From assembly GCA_964615195.1 (NCBI GenBank), contig CAZTNG010000017.1, forward strand, positions 1 to 30,202: 30,202 bases of DNA, given 5' to 3'. The stretch is from HGM20899 sp964615195. GTDB lineage: Bacteria; Pseudomonadota; Gammaproteobacteria; Enterobacterales; Succinivibrionaceae. The notes under the pieces are model-generated. The model was not told the origin of the DNA and made no database searches. It saw only the letters and a program-made list of their open reading frames with translations. Below, one piece after another: positions 8,198-16,060 of the stretch (position 1 is the first letter of the stretch; each line of letters opens with the position of its first letter). Made by a program: the position numbers and the translations under genes.

Positions 8198-9091
8198 ATG
8201 CATAATTTAAATGTAATTGAGCAATATATAGATTATATTACGATTGATCTAGGTTTAAGTAATGCAACTTTAGAGACGTATAGTCGTCAGCTTTTGTTCT
8301 TTATAGACTATTTAAAAGAGAATCATATTGATGTAAATACCTATACAGCAATGGATGTGCATAACTACATAAATTTTATCCAACATAAAAAAGTACTAAA
8401 GTCCCAGACCATTGATTTAATAATAACTGTTATTAAATCATATTTAAAGTATCAGCAACTAGAAGGTATAAGGACAGATGATCCTTTGTTAAATTTTGAG
8501 TTACCAAAGCTTGATAAAAGAATTCCAAAGATATTAAGCAAAGATACTATGCAACGTATTATAGAGGCTCCTGATGAGAATATTTTTATAGAATTACGCG
8601 ATAAAACGATGATGGAATTATTGTATGCTACGGGATTGCGTTCATCAGAGCTGACATCGATAAAATTTGAAAATATTAATTTTGAGAATTCAACAGTTAG
8701 AGTTATTGGTAAGGGAAATAAAGAAAGATTAGTTCCTCTTGCATTAGTAACTTTAGATTTATTAAAAAAATACATTTATTTTTATCAAAAAAACTTTGGT
8801 CAATTTAAAACATGTTATATTTTTGCATCTCCTAAAACGGGTAAACCTTTATCTAGGCAAAATCTTTTTCTAAGAATTCAATTTTATGCAAAAAAAATAG
8901 GTCTTAATCCTATTCCATCAGCTCATATATTTAGGCATGCTTTTGCAACACATCTATTAAATAATGGTGCAGACTTGTCTACTGTACAACAATTATTAGG
9001 ACATGCTAGTTTGAATACTACAGAAATATATACGCATGTTGCTAGTAAAAGATTACATAAGGTTTTTGAGAAGGCTCATCCAAGGCAATAG
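8198..9091 (+). CDS. xerD: Tyrosine site-specific recombinase XerD
   Basis: XerD acts with XerC at the dif site to resolve chromosome dimers at division. The 297-residue protein has the N-terminal SAM-like core-binding domain (about 5-85) and the C-terminal catalytic domain. All catalytic residues are present: Arg148 (ATGLRSSEL), Lys172 (GKGNKER), His243 and Arg246 (HIFRH), His269 (LLGHASL) and the nucleophile Tyr278 (EIYTHV). The C-terminus, with GADLSTVQQLLGHASL and ending in HPR, matches XerD rather than XerC, and the length is the family norm, so it is a housekeeping enzyme and not a mobile integrase. A GTG three codons upstream is possible, but the ATG at 8198 agrees better with family N-termini and follows AAGTGGA. 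Confidence 0.9.
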   Translation: MHNLNVIEQYIDYITIDLGLSNATLETYSRQLLFFIDYLKENHIDVNTYTAMDVHNYINFIQHKKVLKSQTIDLIITVIKSYLKYQQLEGIRTDDPLLNFELPKLDKRIPKILSKDTMQRIIEAPDENIFIELRDKTMMELLYATGLRSSELTSIKFENINFENSTVRVIGKGNKERLVPLALVTLDLLKKYIYFYQKNFGQFKTCYIFASPKTGKPLSRQNLFLRIQFYAKKIGLNPIPSAHIFRHAFATHLLNNGADLSTVQQLLGHASLNTTEIYTHVASKRLHKVFEKAHPRQ

Positions 9092-9110
9092 TTTCTAGAA
9101 AATTTTCAAT

Positions 9111-9145
9111 AAAAAAGCTTAATTTGCATTTGAAACAAATTAAGC
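9111..9145 (-). terminator. Terminator of the aroQ-accB-accC operon
   Basis: A perfect 9-bp stem GCTTAATTT / AAATTAAGC is flanked on the left by six As, which read as a U tract for minus-strand transcripts leaving accC. On the plus strand it is followed by CCCTTTATTT, so it may also weakly stop xerD transcription. Confidence 0.7.
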
Positions 9146-9178
9146 CCTTTATTTATAAGATGATATACTACAAACTAT

Positions 9179-10540
9179 TTATTTTTTTGTAGCACTTTCT
9201 AAAGCTAGTTTATTTTCAAGGTAGTGAATATTGAAACCACCTTTATTAAAAGCTTCATCTACCATTAATTCCTTTAATAAAGGAATATTGGTCTTTATGC
9301 CATCAATAACAAGCTCATGTAAAGCTTGACGCATACGCGCAATAGCTAATGCTCTATTATCATTAAAAGCAATTAACTTACCAATCATTGAGTCATAGTA
9401 TGGTGGTACTACATAATTCTCGTAAATATGTGAATCCCAACGAATTCCAGGACCTCCTGGTGTATGGAGTCTAGCGATCTTGCCAGGTGCAGGCATGAAA
9501 GTTCTAGGGTCTTCAGCATTAATACGGCATTCAATTGCATGTCCTTTAAGATGAACATCACTTTGTTTGAATGTTAGGTAATTGCCACCAGCGATTTTTA
9601 ATTGTTCTTTAACAATATCAATGCCAGTTACTAGCTCAGTTATTGGATGTTCTACTTGGACACGAGTATTCATTTCAATAAAGAAGAATTGATCATTTTC
9701 GTATAAGAATTCAAATGTACCAGCACCACGATAATTGATTTCATTACATGCTCTTACACATCTTTCACCAATATCTTTACGTTGTTCAGCGGTAATTCCT
9801 GGAGCAGGAGCTTCTTCGATAACCTTTTGATTTCTACGCTGCATTGAACAATCACGTTCACCTAAATATACAGAGTGTCCTTGACCATCTGATAATAGTT
9901 GAAATTCTACATGTCTTGGGTGCTCTAGGAATTTTTCCATAAAGACATCTGGATTATTGAAGAATGAGTCTGCTTCTCGAGTAGTTAAAGCGATGGATTC
10001 AATAAGATCCTCTTCCTTGCGAACGACTCTCATTCCTCGTCCGCCGCCGCCACCAGCAGCTTTAATGATAACAGGATATCCAATTTCGCGTGCTAGTCTC
10101 TTATTTTCCTCTGCATTATCAGTAAGGACGCCAGTTCCAGGTACACATGGTACACCAGCTGCTTCCATTGCTTGGATTGCAGATACTTTATCGCCCATTA
10201 GGCGGATTGTTTCTGGACGTGGTCCAATAAAAATAAAACCAGAACGTTCAACTACTTCTGCAAATTCAGCATTTTCTGAGAGAAAACCATAACCTGGGTG
10301 AATTGCATTTGCACCAGTAACTTCTGCTGCTGCAATAAGTGAAGGAACATTTAAATATGATTCTTTAGCAGAAGCAGGGCCTATGCAAATAGTTTCATCA
10401 GCAAGCTTCACGTGTTTAAGGTCGCGATCTGCAGTAGAATGCACCGCTACGGTCTTAATGCCCATTTCTTTGCAGGCTCTAAGAATTCGTAGTGCTATTT
10501 CTCCGCGGTTTGCGATAAGAACCTTTTCAATCTTAGCCAT
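9179..10540 (-). CDS. accC: Acetyl-CoA carboxylase, biotin carboxylase subunit
   Basis: AccC uses ATP and bicarbonate to carboxylate the biotin carried on AccB, the first half-reaction of malonyl-CoA synthesis. The 453-residue protein begins IEKVLIANRGEIALRI, has the ATP-grasp glycine loop IIKAAGGGGGRGM, the metal and substrate motifs EMNTRVQVEHPITE and the RINAEDP segment with the catalytic Arg, and a normal C-terminal biotin-carboxylase domain. Length matches the family. It starts 16 bases after accB ends, with AGAGAG as ribosome site, so they form one transcript with aroQ upstream. The carboxyltransferase subunits AccA and AccD are not in the window, as usual for this group. Confidence 0.97.
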   Translation of the reverse strand: MAKIEKVLIANRGEIALRILRACKEMGIKTVAVHSTADRDLKHVKLADETICIGPASAKESYLNVPSLIAAAEVTGANAIHPGYGFLSENAEFAEVVERSGFIFIGPRPETIRLMGDKVSAIQAMEAAGVPCVPGTGVLTDNAEENKRLAREIGYPVIIKAAGGGGGRGMRVVRKEEDLIESIALTTREADSFFNNPDVFMEKFLEHPRHVEFQLLSDGQGHSVYLGERDCSMQRRNQKVIEEAPAPGITAEQRKDIGERCVRACNEINYRGAGTFEFLYENDQFFFIEMNTRVQVEHPITELVTGIDIVKEQLKIAGGNYLTFKQSDVHLKGHAIECRINAEDPRTFMPAPGKIARLHTPGGPGIRWDSHIYENYVVPPYYDSMIGKLIAFNDNRALAIARMRQALHELVIDGIKTNIPLLKELMVDEAFNKGGFNIHYLENKLALESATKK

Positions 10541-10556
10541 TTAACAACTCTCTTGC

Positions 10557-11021
10557 TTACTCAATAATAAATAATGGTTGGTCATATTCAACAGTAGCGC
10601 CGTTTTCAACTAGAATTTTTTTGATAACACCTGATTTATCTGCAGCAATTTGATTCATCATTTTCATTGCTTCGATAATACATACTGTATCACCTTGTTT
10701 AACTGACTTACCTTCTTCAACGAATGCAGGACTTTCTGGATTAGCTGAACGGTAGAATGCTCCAACCATAGGTGATTTCATTATATGTCCAGCTATTACT
10801 TCTTCAGCAACGTTAGAAACTGGAGCAGCAGCAGGAGTAGCTTGAATAGCAGGAGCTGCTGTAGCGATAGGAGCAGCAACAACCTGTTGAACTGTTGCAA
10901 CAGATGCAATTGCACGAGTAATCTTAATCTGTTCTTCGCCTTCTTTTAATTCAAGTTCAGCTATGTCAGATTCAGAAACGATTTTGAGTAATCTTGAAAT
11001 TTTGTTGATATCAATTTGCAT
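10557..11021 (-). CDS. accB: Biotin carboxyl carrier protein of acetyl-CoA carboxylase
   Basis: AccB carries the covalently bound biotin between the carboxylase and carboxyltransferase of acetyl-CoA carboxylase. The 154-residue protein has an N-terminal helical segment (MQIDINKISRLLKIV), an Ala/Pro/Val-rich flexible linker (about 39-70), and a C-terminal biotinyl domain with the EAMKMM motif. Lys120 is the expected biotinylated residue. The domain begins with the usual SPMVGAFY. It follows aroQ by 26 bases and precedes accC by 16. In other gammaproteobacteria accB is autoregulatory; nothing in this sequence shows or excludes that. Confidence 0.97.
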   Translation of the reverse strand: MQIDINKISRLLKIVSESDIAELELKEGEEQIKITRAIASVATVQQVVAAPIATAAPAIQATPAAAPVSNVAEEVIAGHIMKSPMVGAFYRSANPESPAFVEEGKSVKQGDTVCIIEAMKMMNQIAADKSGVIKKILVENGATVEYDQPLFIIE

Positions 11022-11047
11022 ATTAAATATCTTCTCTTTTGTATGTA

Positions 11048-11485
11048 TTATTGAATTCTTTTGATGGCAGCGCGTAATGCATACTCGTAACCATCAGTGC
11101 CAAAACCGCATATCACGCCAGTTGCAATATCGGATAAAAAGGAGTGGTGTCTAAATTCTTCTCTAGAATGCACGTTAGAAATATGAATTTCAAAAAAAGG
11201 AATTTTAACACCAAGTAGTGCATCACGTATGGCTACACTTGTATGGGTAAATGCAGCAGGATTTATAAGTATATAATCAACTTTTCCCATTGCAGAATGA
11301 ATCTTATTTATAATTTCAAATTCAGCATTAGATTGAAACGAATCTAATATGATGTTATTTTCGGTAGCAATTTTTTCTAGATTTTCAATTATTTGTGGTA
11401 AGCCAGTACTTCCATATATCCCAGGTTCTCTTACTCCAAGTAAGTTTAAGTTGGGTCCATTAAGAACTAAAATTCTATGGCTCAT
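11048..11485 (-). CDS. aroQ: 3-dehydroquinate dehydratase, type II
   Basis: AroQ dehydrates 3-dehydroquinate to 3-dehydroshikimate, the third step of the shikimate pathway. The 145-residue protein is of the small dodecameric type II class: ILVLNGPNLNLLGVREPGIYG at the N-terminus carries the catalytic Asn, Arg and Tyr24, followed by INPAAFTHTSVAIRDAL and FEIHISNVHSREEFRHHS with the catalytic His. Length is typical. It heads the aroQ-accB-accC operon, a widespread gammaproteobacterial order. A later shikimate gene, aroE, is also in this window at 19 kb on the other strand. AAAGG lies ahead of the ATG. Its promoter must lie in the long AT-rich gap shared with glyA. Confidence 0.96.
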   Translation of the reverse strand: MSHRILVLNGPNLNLLGVREPGIYGSTGLPQIIENLEKIATENNIILDSFQSNAEFEIINKIHSAMGKVDYILINPAAFTHTSVAIRDALLGVKIPFFEIHISNVHSREEFRHHSFLSDIATGVICGFGTDGYEYALRAAIKRIQ

Positions 11486-11970
11486 TATTTTTACCTTTGT
11501 AACATATAAAGCAAAACAAATTATGTAATAAATTCAACATACATGCTTTTAACATTCAAAAAAATGCTTAAAAGTAAGGTTGTATAGTTTTATATTAAAT
11601 TACTGATTCTACTTTTTTACTAAATTTTTAAGATTATAAAACCAAATTACCATATTTTACCTAATTTTATTAAATATTGCGCAAAAAATGCCTTTTTTTG
11701 TGTTTTAACGAATTTTTTTTGATGTTTTTGCATAAATTGTGTGTTTTTACGTACATTTAACAACAATTTTATTAATTTATTTTTTCCAATACTTTCAGCG
11801 AAATGTTTCTTTTAATAAATTTAAAGGATTTTAAGATAATCTGTAAATATAATAAAATAAGATTTTTTTTGTGATTTACTATTATTTTTTATCATAAAAA
11901 AGTAAAATAGCAATAGTATTTGATGTGAGTAGCTCACTCACTGATAGTTTGCCAAATTGTGGAGATTTAA
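11486..11970 (+). other. 485-bp AT-rich divergent intergenic region (aroQ / glyA)
   Basis: No gene is apparent. The region is extremely AT-rich with long T and A tracts (for example near 11695-11725 and 11860-11905), a composition typical of curved DNA. It must hold the divergent promoters for aroQ-accBC and glyA, but I could not pick convincing -35/-10 pairs. It contains a nested inverted repeat at 11877-11918 and a short GTGAG-TAG-CTCAC hairpin at 11925-11937, both close to glyA. Confidence 0.6.
11877..11918 (+). promoter_or_regulatory. Nested inverted repeat in the glyA upstream region
   Basis: An outer 7-bp repeat TACTATT / AATAGTA encloses an inner 7-bp repeat TTTTTTA / TAAAAAA. The structure ends 52 bases before the glyA ATG. 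It could be a leader hairpin or an operator; its A/T-only inner part is weak as RNA. The sequence alone does not tell which. Confidence 0.35.
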
Positions 11971-13230
11971 ATGCTTAATCCAGCAAAGAATATCGCAGCA
12001 TACGATCCAGAACTATGGGATGCAATTGCTAGTGAAAACAATCGTCAGGAAGAACATATTGAACTTATTGCTTCTGAAAATTATGTAAGTCAATGCGTAA
12101 TGGAAGCTCAAGGTTCTCAATTAACTAACAAGTACGCTGAAGGTTACCCAGGAAAGCGTTACTATGGTGGTTGCGAATTTGTAGACAAGGTTGAAACTCT
12201 TGCTATTGAACGTGCAAAAGCTTTATTTGGTGCATGCTACGCTAATGTTCAACCTCATTCAGGTTCTCAGGCTAATGCTGCAGTATATATGGCTTTAGTT
12301 AATCCTGGTGATACTGTAATGGGTATGAGTTTAGCTCATGGTGGTCATTTAACTCACGGCGCTTCTGTTAGTTTTTCTGGTAAGATTTACAATTCAGTTC
12401 AATATGGCGTAGATAACAATGGTAACATTGATTATGATGATGTTTTAGCTAAGGCTAAAGAATGTCAGCCTAAGATGATTGTTGCTGGTTTTTCTGCTTA
12501 TAGCGGAATTGTTGATTGGGCAAAGATGCGTGAAATTGCTGATGCTGTAGGTGCATTTTTATTTGTTGATATGGCTCACGTTGCTGGCTTAGTTGCAGCA
12601 GGTTTATATCCAAATCCATTACCATTTGCTCATGTAGTAACTTCAACTACCCATAAGACTCTTGGTGGTCCTCGTGGTGGTATTATTCTTTCATCTTGTG
12701 GTGATGAAACTATCTACAAGAAGTTGAATTCTGCAATATTCCCTGGTTCTCAGGGCGGTCCTTTAATGCATGTAATTGCAGCTAAGGCTGTTGCTTTCAA
12801 GGAAGCAATGGAACCAGAATATAAAGCTTATCAAGCTCAAATACTTAAAAATGCTCAAGCAATGGTACAAGTATTCTTGGATCGTGGTTATAAGATAGTT
12901 TCTGGCGGAACACATGATCATTTATTCTTAGTGGATTTAATTGATCGTGAATATTCTGGTAAAGATGCTGATGCCGCTTTAGGTAGAGCAAATATTACTG
13001 TGAATAAGAATTCAGTACCTAATGATCCTCGTTCTCCATTTGTAACTTCAGGTCTCCGTATTGGTAGCCCAGCGGTAACACGTAGAGGCTTAAAGGAAGC
13101 TGAAGTTTCTGAATTATCATCTTGGATGTGTGATATCCTAGATAATATGGGTAATGAAGAAGTTGAAAAGACTGTTAAGGCTAAAGTTGTAGCTCTTTGC
13201 AAGCGTTTCCCTGTTTATTTAAATAAGTAG
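11971..13230 (+). CDS. glyA: Serine hydroxymethyltransferase
   Basis: GlyA is the PLP enzyme that converts serine and tetrahydrofolate to glycine and 5,10-methylene-tetrahydrofolate, the main one-carbon source. The 419-residue protein has the standard N-terminus with ELIASENYVS, the YAEGYPGKRYYGG substrate motif, DMAHVAGL, and the PLP site STTHKTLGGPRGG with Lys229 as Schiff-base lysine. Length is that of the E. coli enzyme. The ATG has GGAGA upstream. It stands alone between a long regulatory gap and a strong terminator. glyA next to nrdR and the riboflavin genes is common in gammaproteobacteria. Confidence 0.98.
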   Translation: MLNPAKNIAAYDPELWDAIASENNRQEEHIELIASENYVSQCVMEAQGSQLTNKYAEGYPGKRYYGGCEFVDKVETLAIERAKALFGACYANVQPHSGSQANAAVYMALVNPGDTVMGMSLAHGGHLTHGASVSFSGKIYNSVQYGVDNNGNIDYDDVLAKAKECQPKMIVAGFSAYSGIVDWAKMREIADAVGAFLFVDMAHVAGLVAAGLYPNPLPFAHVVTSTTHKTLGGPRGGIILSSCGDETIYKKLNSAIFPGSQGGPLMHVIAAKAVAFKEAMEPEYKAYQAQILKNAQAMVQVFLDRGYKIVSGGTHDHLFLVDLIDREYSGKDADAALGRANITVNKNSVPNDPRSPFVTSGLRIGSPAVTRRGLKEAEVSELSSWMCDILDNMGNEEVEKTVKAKVVALCKRFPVYLNK

Positions 13231-13290
13231 TACATAAAATTTTTATCTAGGCAATGTTTTAGCTGAAAATTTGTAATGTTTATTATATAG

Positions 13291-13337
13291 AAAATCCTGA
13301 TTGTAGTATAAAGTACATAACAATCAGGATTTTTTTT
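13291..13337 (+). terminator. Rho-independent terminator after glyA
   Basis: A perfect 14-bp inverted repeat (AAAATCCTGATTGT / ACAATCAGGATTTT) with a 15-base loop runs into a T tract. It is one of the two longest perfect stems in the window and should insulate nrdR from glyA. Confidence 0.9.
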
Positions 13338-13418
13338 GTGATAATAGATTAAAGCTTAAAATAAGAATCAAATATGTGTGGTACACTTATTAAGTATTCT
13401 GTTAGTAGAGGTTAAATT

Positions 13419-13874
13419 ATGCGCTGTCCATTTTGTAATGCAGATGATACTAAGGTTATTGATACTAGATTATTGTCTGAAGGAGCTCAAGTAAGACGAA
13501 GACGTGAATGCCTAGTGTGTCATGAGAGATTTACAACTTTTGAGCAGCCTGAATTGATAATGCCTAATGTTATAAAAAATGATGGGATTAGACAGCCTTT
13601 TAATGAAGAAAAATTAAAAAATGGTATGAAAAGGGCTCTTGAAAAAAGGCCTGTTAGCACAGAAGCTGTGGAGAATGCTGTGAATCATATCAAATCAAGA
13701 TTACGAGCTACAGGGGAGAGAGAAGTTCGTTCTAGCTTAATTGGTAGATTAGTGATGGATGAGCTTAAGCAACTTGATGCTGTTGCATATATTAGATTTG
13801 CTTCTGTATATTTAAGTTTTGAGGATATTAAAGACTTTGGTAATGAAATTGCAAAATTTGGAGAGAGTGACTAA
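13419..13874 (+). CDS. nrdR: Transcriptional repressor NrdR
   Basis: NrdR senses ATP/dATP and represses ribonucleotide reductase genes. The 151-residue protein has the N-terminal zinc ribbon (Cys3, Cys6, Cys31, Cys34) with the RRRREC basic stretch, followed by an ATP-cone domain (about 49-139) containing KNDGIRQPFNEEKL. Length is normal. It heads the ribD-ribE cluster as in most gammaproteobacteria. GAGG lies nine bases upstream of the ATG. A short GTGT-GGT-ACAC repeat at 13376-13386 lies before the gene but does not match the NrdR-box consensus well. The nrd target genes are not in the window. Confidence 0.96.
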   Translation: MRCPFCNADDTKVIDTRLLSEGAQVRRRRECLVCHERFTTFEQPELIMPNVIKNDGIRQPFNEEKLKNGMKRALEKRPVSTEAVENAVNHIKSRLRATGEREVRSSLIGRLVMDELKQLDAVAYIRFASVYLSFEDIKDFGNEIAKFGESD

Positions 13875-13933
13875 TTTTTGTGAATTTTGTTATGCTAGTA
13901 AAGTAGGAACCAATTTTCGATCAAGGTGAGAGT

Positions 13934-15082
13934 ATGAGCATTTCTGATATAGATATTAAATTTATGACTCAAGCGATGGAGCTTGCAAAACATGGTGTTT
14001 TTACTACAGCGCCTAATCCAAGTGTTGGCTGTGTAATTGTAAAAAATAATATTATATTAGGTAGTGGATATCATGTTAAGGCAGGATTACCTCACGCTGA
14101 GATTTGCGCGATGCGTAATTCACAAGGCTGTGATTTGCATGGTGCTACTGCTTATGTAACACTTGAACCTTGTTCCCATTATGGCTTAACACCACCGTGT
14201 GCGAAAGCTCTTGTTGAAGCTGGTGTCAGTCGTGTGGTTTGTGCGACACTAGATCCTAATCCATTAGTAAGTGGAAATGGCGTAAAAATATTAAGAGAAG
14301 CTGGCGTTGTTGTAGATGTTGGCGTATTAGAAAAAGATGCTAGTGAACTTAATAAAGCTTTTTTTTATGCTATGAGAAAAGGTCGTCCTTATATTACTGT
14401 TAAGCTAGGTATGAGTCTAGATGGTAAGGTTGCGTTAAAATCAGGTGAAAGTAAGTGGATTACATCTGTTGATTCAAGAAAAGATGTGCAAAAATTAAGG
14501 GCATTGAATCAAGTAATAATGACTTCAGCAACCACTGTTTTGCTTGATAATCCTAGTTTAAATATTAGATATGATGAATTACCAAGGAGCATGGTCTTAG
14601 ATTATCCAAGAGATATGGTAAGACAACCGATAAAAGTAGTAGTAGATTCTAAAAATAAAATTACAGGGCAAGAAAATATTTTTAAAGATGGTGGCGAAGT
14701 TTGGTTAATCAAGTTAAGCCCTGATAATAATGTCCATGAATTAAAATTTACAGATAAAGCAATTGTTATTCAAATTCCTGAGTCTGAGGTTGAAAATGGA
14801 CATATTGATTTTGAAATATTGTTAGCAGAACTTAACCATAGAAAAATTCGCAGTATTTTAGTTGAAGCTGGTGGAAAATTTGCAAGTTCTTTAATTAAAA
14901 ATGGTTTTGTTAGTGAGCTTATAGCTTATGTTGCACCAAAAATTTTAGGAGCTGATGCTAAATCAGCTTTTGCAGTTGATTCGATTGAACATTTGTCTGA
15001 AGTAAAAGATATGGAATTATCTGATGTTAAGCAGATAGGCTCAGACATTAGATTGACATATAAGTTAGGAGAAAATTCATAG
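13934..15082 (+). CDS. ribD: Bifunctional riboflavin deaminase/reductase RibD
   Basis: RibD deaminates the pyrimidine from GTP cyclohydrolase II and then reduces its ribosyl side chain, the second and third steps of riboflavin synthesis. The 382-residue protein has an N-terminal cytidine-deaminase-like domain with the zinc ligands His54 (HAE), Cys80 and Cys89 (EPCSHYGLTPPC), and a C-terminal reductase domain from about 155 that begins YITVKLGMSLDGKVAL. Length is family-typical. The ATG follows AAGGTGAG. ribE begins after a single intervening base, so translation is probably coupled. No FMN riboswitch is recognisable upstream. Confidence 0.97.
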   Translation: MSISDIDIKFMTQAMELAKHGVFTTAPNPSVGCVIVKNNIILGSGYHVKAGLPHAEICAMRNSQGCDLHGATAYVTLEPCSHYGLTPPCAKALVEAGVSRVVCATLDPNPLVSGNGVKILREAGVVVDVGVLEKDASELNKAFFYAMRKGRPYITVKLGMSLDGKVALKSGESKWITSVDSRKDVQKLRALNQVIMTSATTVLLDNPSLNIRYDELPRSMVLDYPRDMVRQPIKVVVDSKNKITGQENIFKDGGEVWLIKLSPDNNVHELKFTDKAIVIQIPESEVENGHIDFEILLAELNHRKIRSILVEAGGKFASSLIKNGFVSELIAYVAPKILGADAKSAFAVDSIEHLSEVKDMELSDVKQIGSDIRLTYKLGENS

Positions 15083-15083
15083 C

Positions 15084-15743
15084 ATGTTTACAGGTATTGT
15101 AGAATGTGTAGGTACATTATTAGATATTAGTGCTAATGGTAAAGGTGCAACTGTACGTATCGAAGCTAAAGATATGGATTTTAGTGATGTGTCAATTGGT
15201 GATTCAATTGCTTGTAATGGTGTTTGCCTTACAGTTGTTAATCTATACGGTAATTCATATGATGCAGATATCTCACATGAAACTGTGAATTGCACAATTT
15301 TTAAAACTGCTAAAAAAGGTATGAAAGTGAATCTTGAAAAAGCTTTAACTGCTAGTACACATTTGGGCGGACATATTGTTCAAGGACATGTAGATGGTGT
15401 AGGGGAAATTATTTCATTAAATAAATCTACCGATGCTACTGATGTTTGGATTAGAGCACCAAAGGAAATATCGCGTTATATAGCTAAAAAAGGTTCTATT
15501 ACTATTGATGGCATAAGTTTAACTGTCAATGATGTTGATAATGATTGCTTTAGATTAACACTAATACCACATACGCATGGTGTTACAACTTCAGAAAATT
15601 GGCATAAAGACCAACTAGTAAATATTGAAGTAGATGTTTTAGCGAGATATTTAGAAAGATTATTTTCTTGTGTTCAGCAGAAAGATGATTCTTCTAAAAA
15701 AGAATTAGATATGAAAACATTAATGGAGAATGGTTTTTTTTAA
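15084..15743 (+). CDS. ribE: Riboflavin synthase, alpha subunit
   Basis: This enzyme (RibC in E. coli naming) converts two molecules of 6,7-dimethyl-8-ribityllumazine to riboflavin plus the pyrimidine precursor. The 219-residue protein starts with the invariant MFTGIVE and has two lumazine-binding repeats, about 1-97 and 98-190. The first carries SIGDSIACNGVCLTV and the second HIVQGHVDGVG and SITIDGISLTVN. The C-terminal trimerisation helix ends in LMENGFF. It directly follows ribD. Normally ribB/ribBA and ribH come next; here a LysM gene and six others intervene before ribH at 21983. Confidence 0.97.
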   Translation: MFTGIVECVGTLLDISANGKGATVRIEAKDMDFSDVSIGDSIACNGVCLTVVNLYGNSYDADISHETVNCTIFKTAKKGMKVNLEKALTASTHLGGHIVQGHVDGVGEIISLNKSTDATDVWIRAPKEISRYIAKKGSITIDGISLTVNDVDNDCFRLTLIPHTHGVTTSENWHKDQLVNIEVDVLARYLERLFSCVQQKDDSSKKELDMKTLMENGFF

Positions 15744-16060
15744 ATTTTATGAATATGTTTAAGTAATTTTGAATTTGGTTTATACAAATAATTTACAAAA
15801 TTAACATTTTGTAAAAATTTATGTGTAGGATTCAATAATTGTGATCAGTCATTTAAAAAAAAGTTACAGCTATTGACGTTGATTTACCTAAATACTTAAG
15901 CTTATGTATAATTGGAATTAAAATAGTCATTTTGTTTTTTGGTGTTTGTTATATATTAATGATTAAAGACTGATACTAGACAAAAAGATAGGTCTAACTA
16001 GAATTTATCATGCAAGTTTGATTGCATGGCATGGATTGGATGATACAAGCAGGGATCTGT
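15744..16060 (+). other. 317-bp non-coding gap between ribE and the LysM gene
   Basis: No gene is seen. The gap contains a 10-bp AT-rich inverted repeat TTTACAAAAT / ATTTTGTAAA at 15792-15815, which may be a weak terminator or operator because no long T run follows it. A TATAAT at 15907-15912 has TTTACC 18 bases upstream and is the best promoter candidate for the LysM gene. Two small hairpins follow in the putative leader: TAGAC/GTCTA at 15977-15996 and CATGCAA/TTGCATG at 16009-16028. Confidence 0.5.
15883..15912 (+). promoter_or_regulatory. Candidate sigma-70 promoter for the LysM gene
   Basis: A perfect -10 hexamer TATAAT (15907-15912) has TTTACC (15883-15888) at 18-base spacing as a four-of-six -35. 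A better -35, TTGACG at 15873, is too far away. The resulting leader would be about 140 bases. Confidence 0.4.

Noticed and set aside
8198..9091. Tyrosine recombinase as a sign of an integrated mobile element
   Set aside because: The sequence is a full-length XerD with the family C-terminus; there are no flanking repeats, tRNA or phage genes.
11924..11938. CRP-like site TGTGA-N5-TCACT before glyA
   Set aside because: The spacer is five bases instead of six and the flanks do not fit the consensus; it is better described as a short hairpin.
7556..13378. A 13-base match (AATCAAATATGTG) upstream of both the lipoprotein gene (7556) and nrdR (13366)
   Set aside because: In a 30-kb AT-rich sequence dozens of 13-base matches are expected by chance, and the flanking bases differ.
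13875..13933. FMN riboswitch upstream of the riboflavin genes
   Set aside because: Neither this gap, the one before nrdR, nor the one before ribH is long enough or contains the conserved RFN-element stems.
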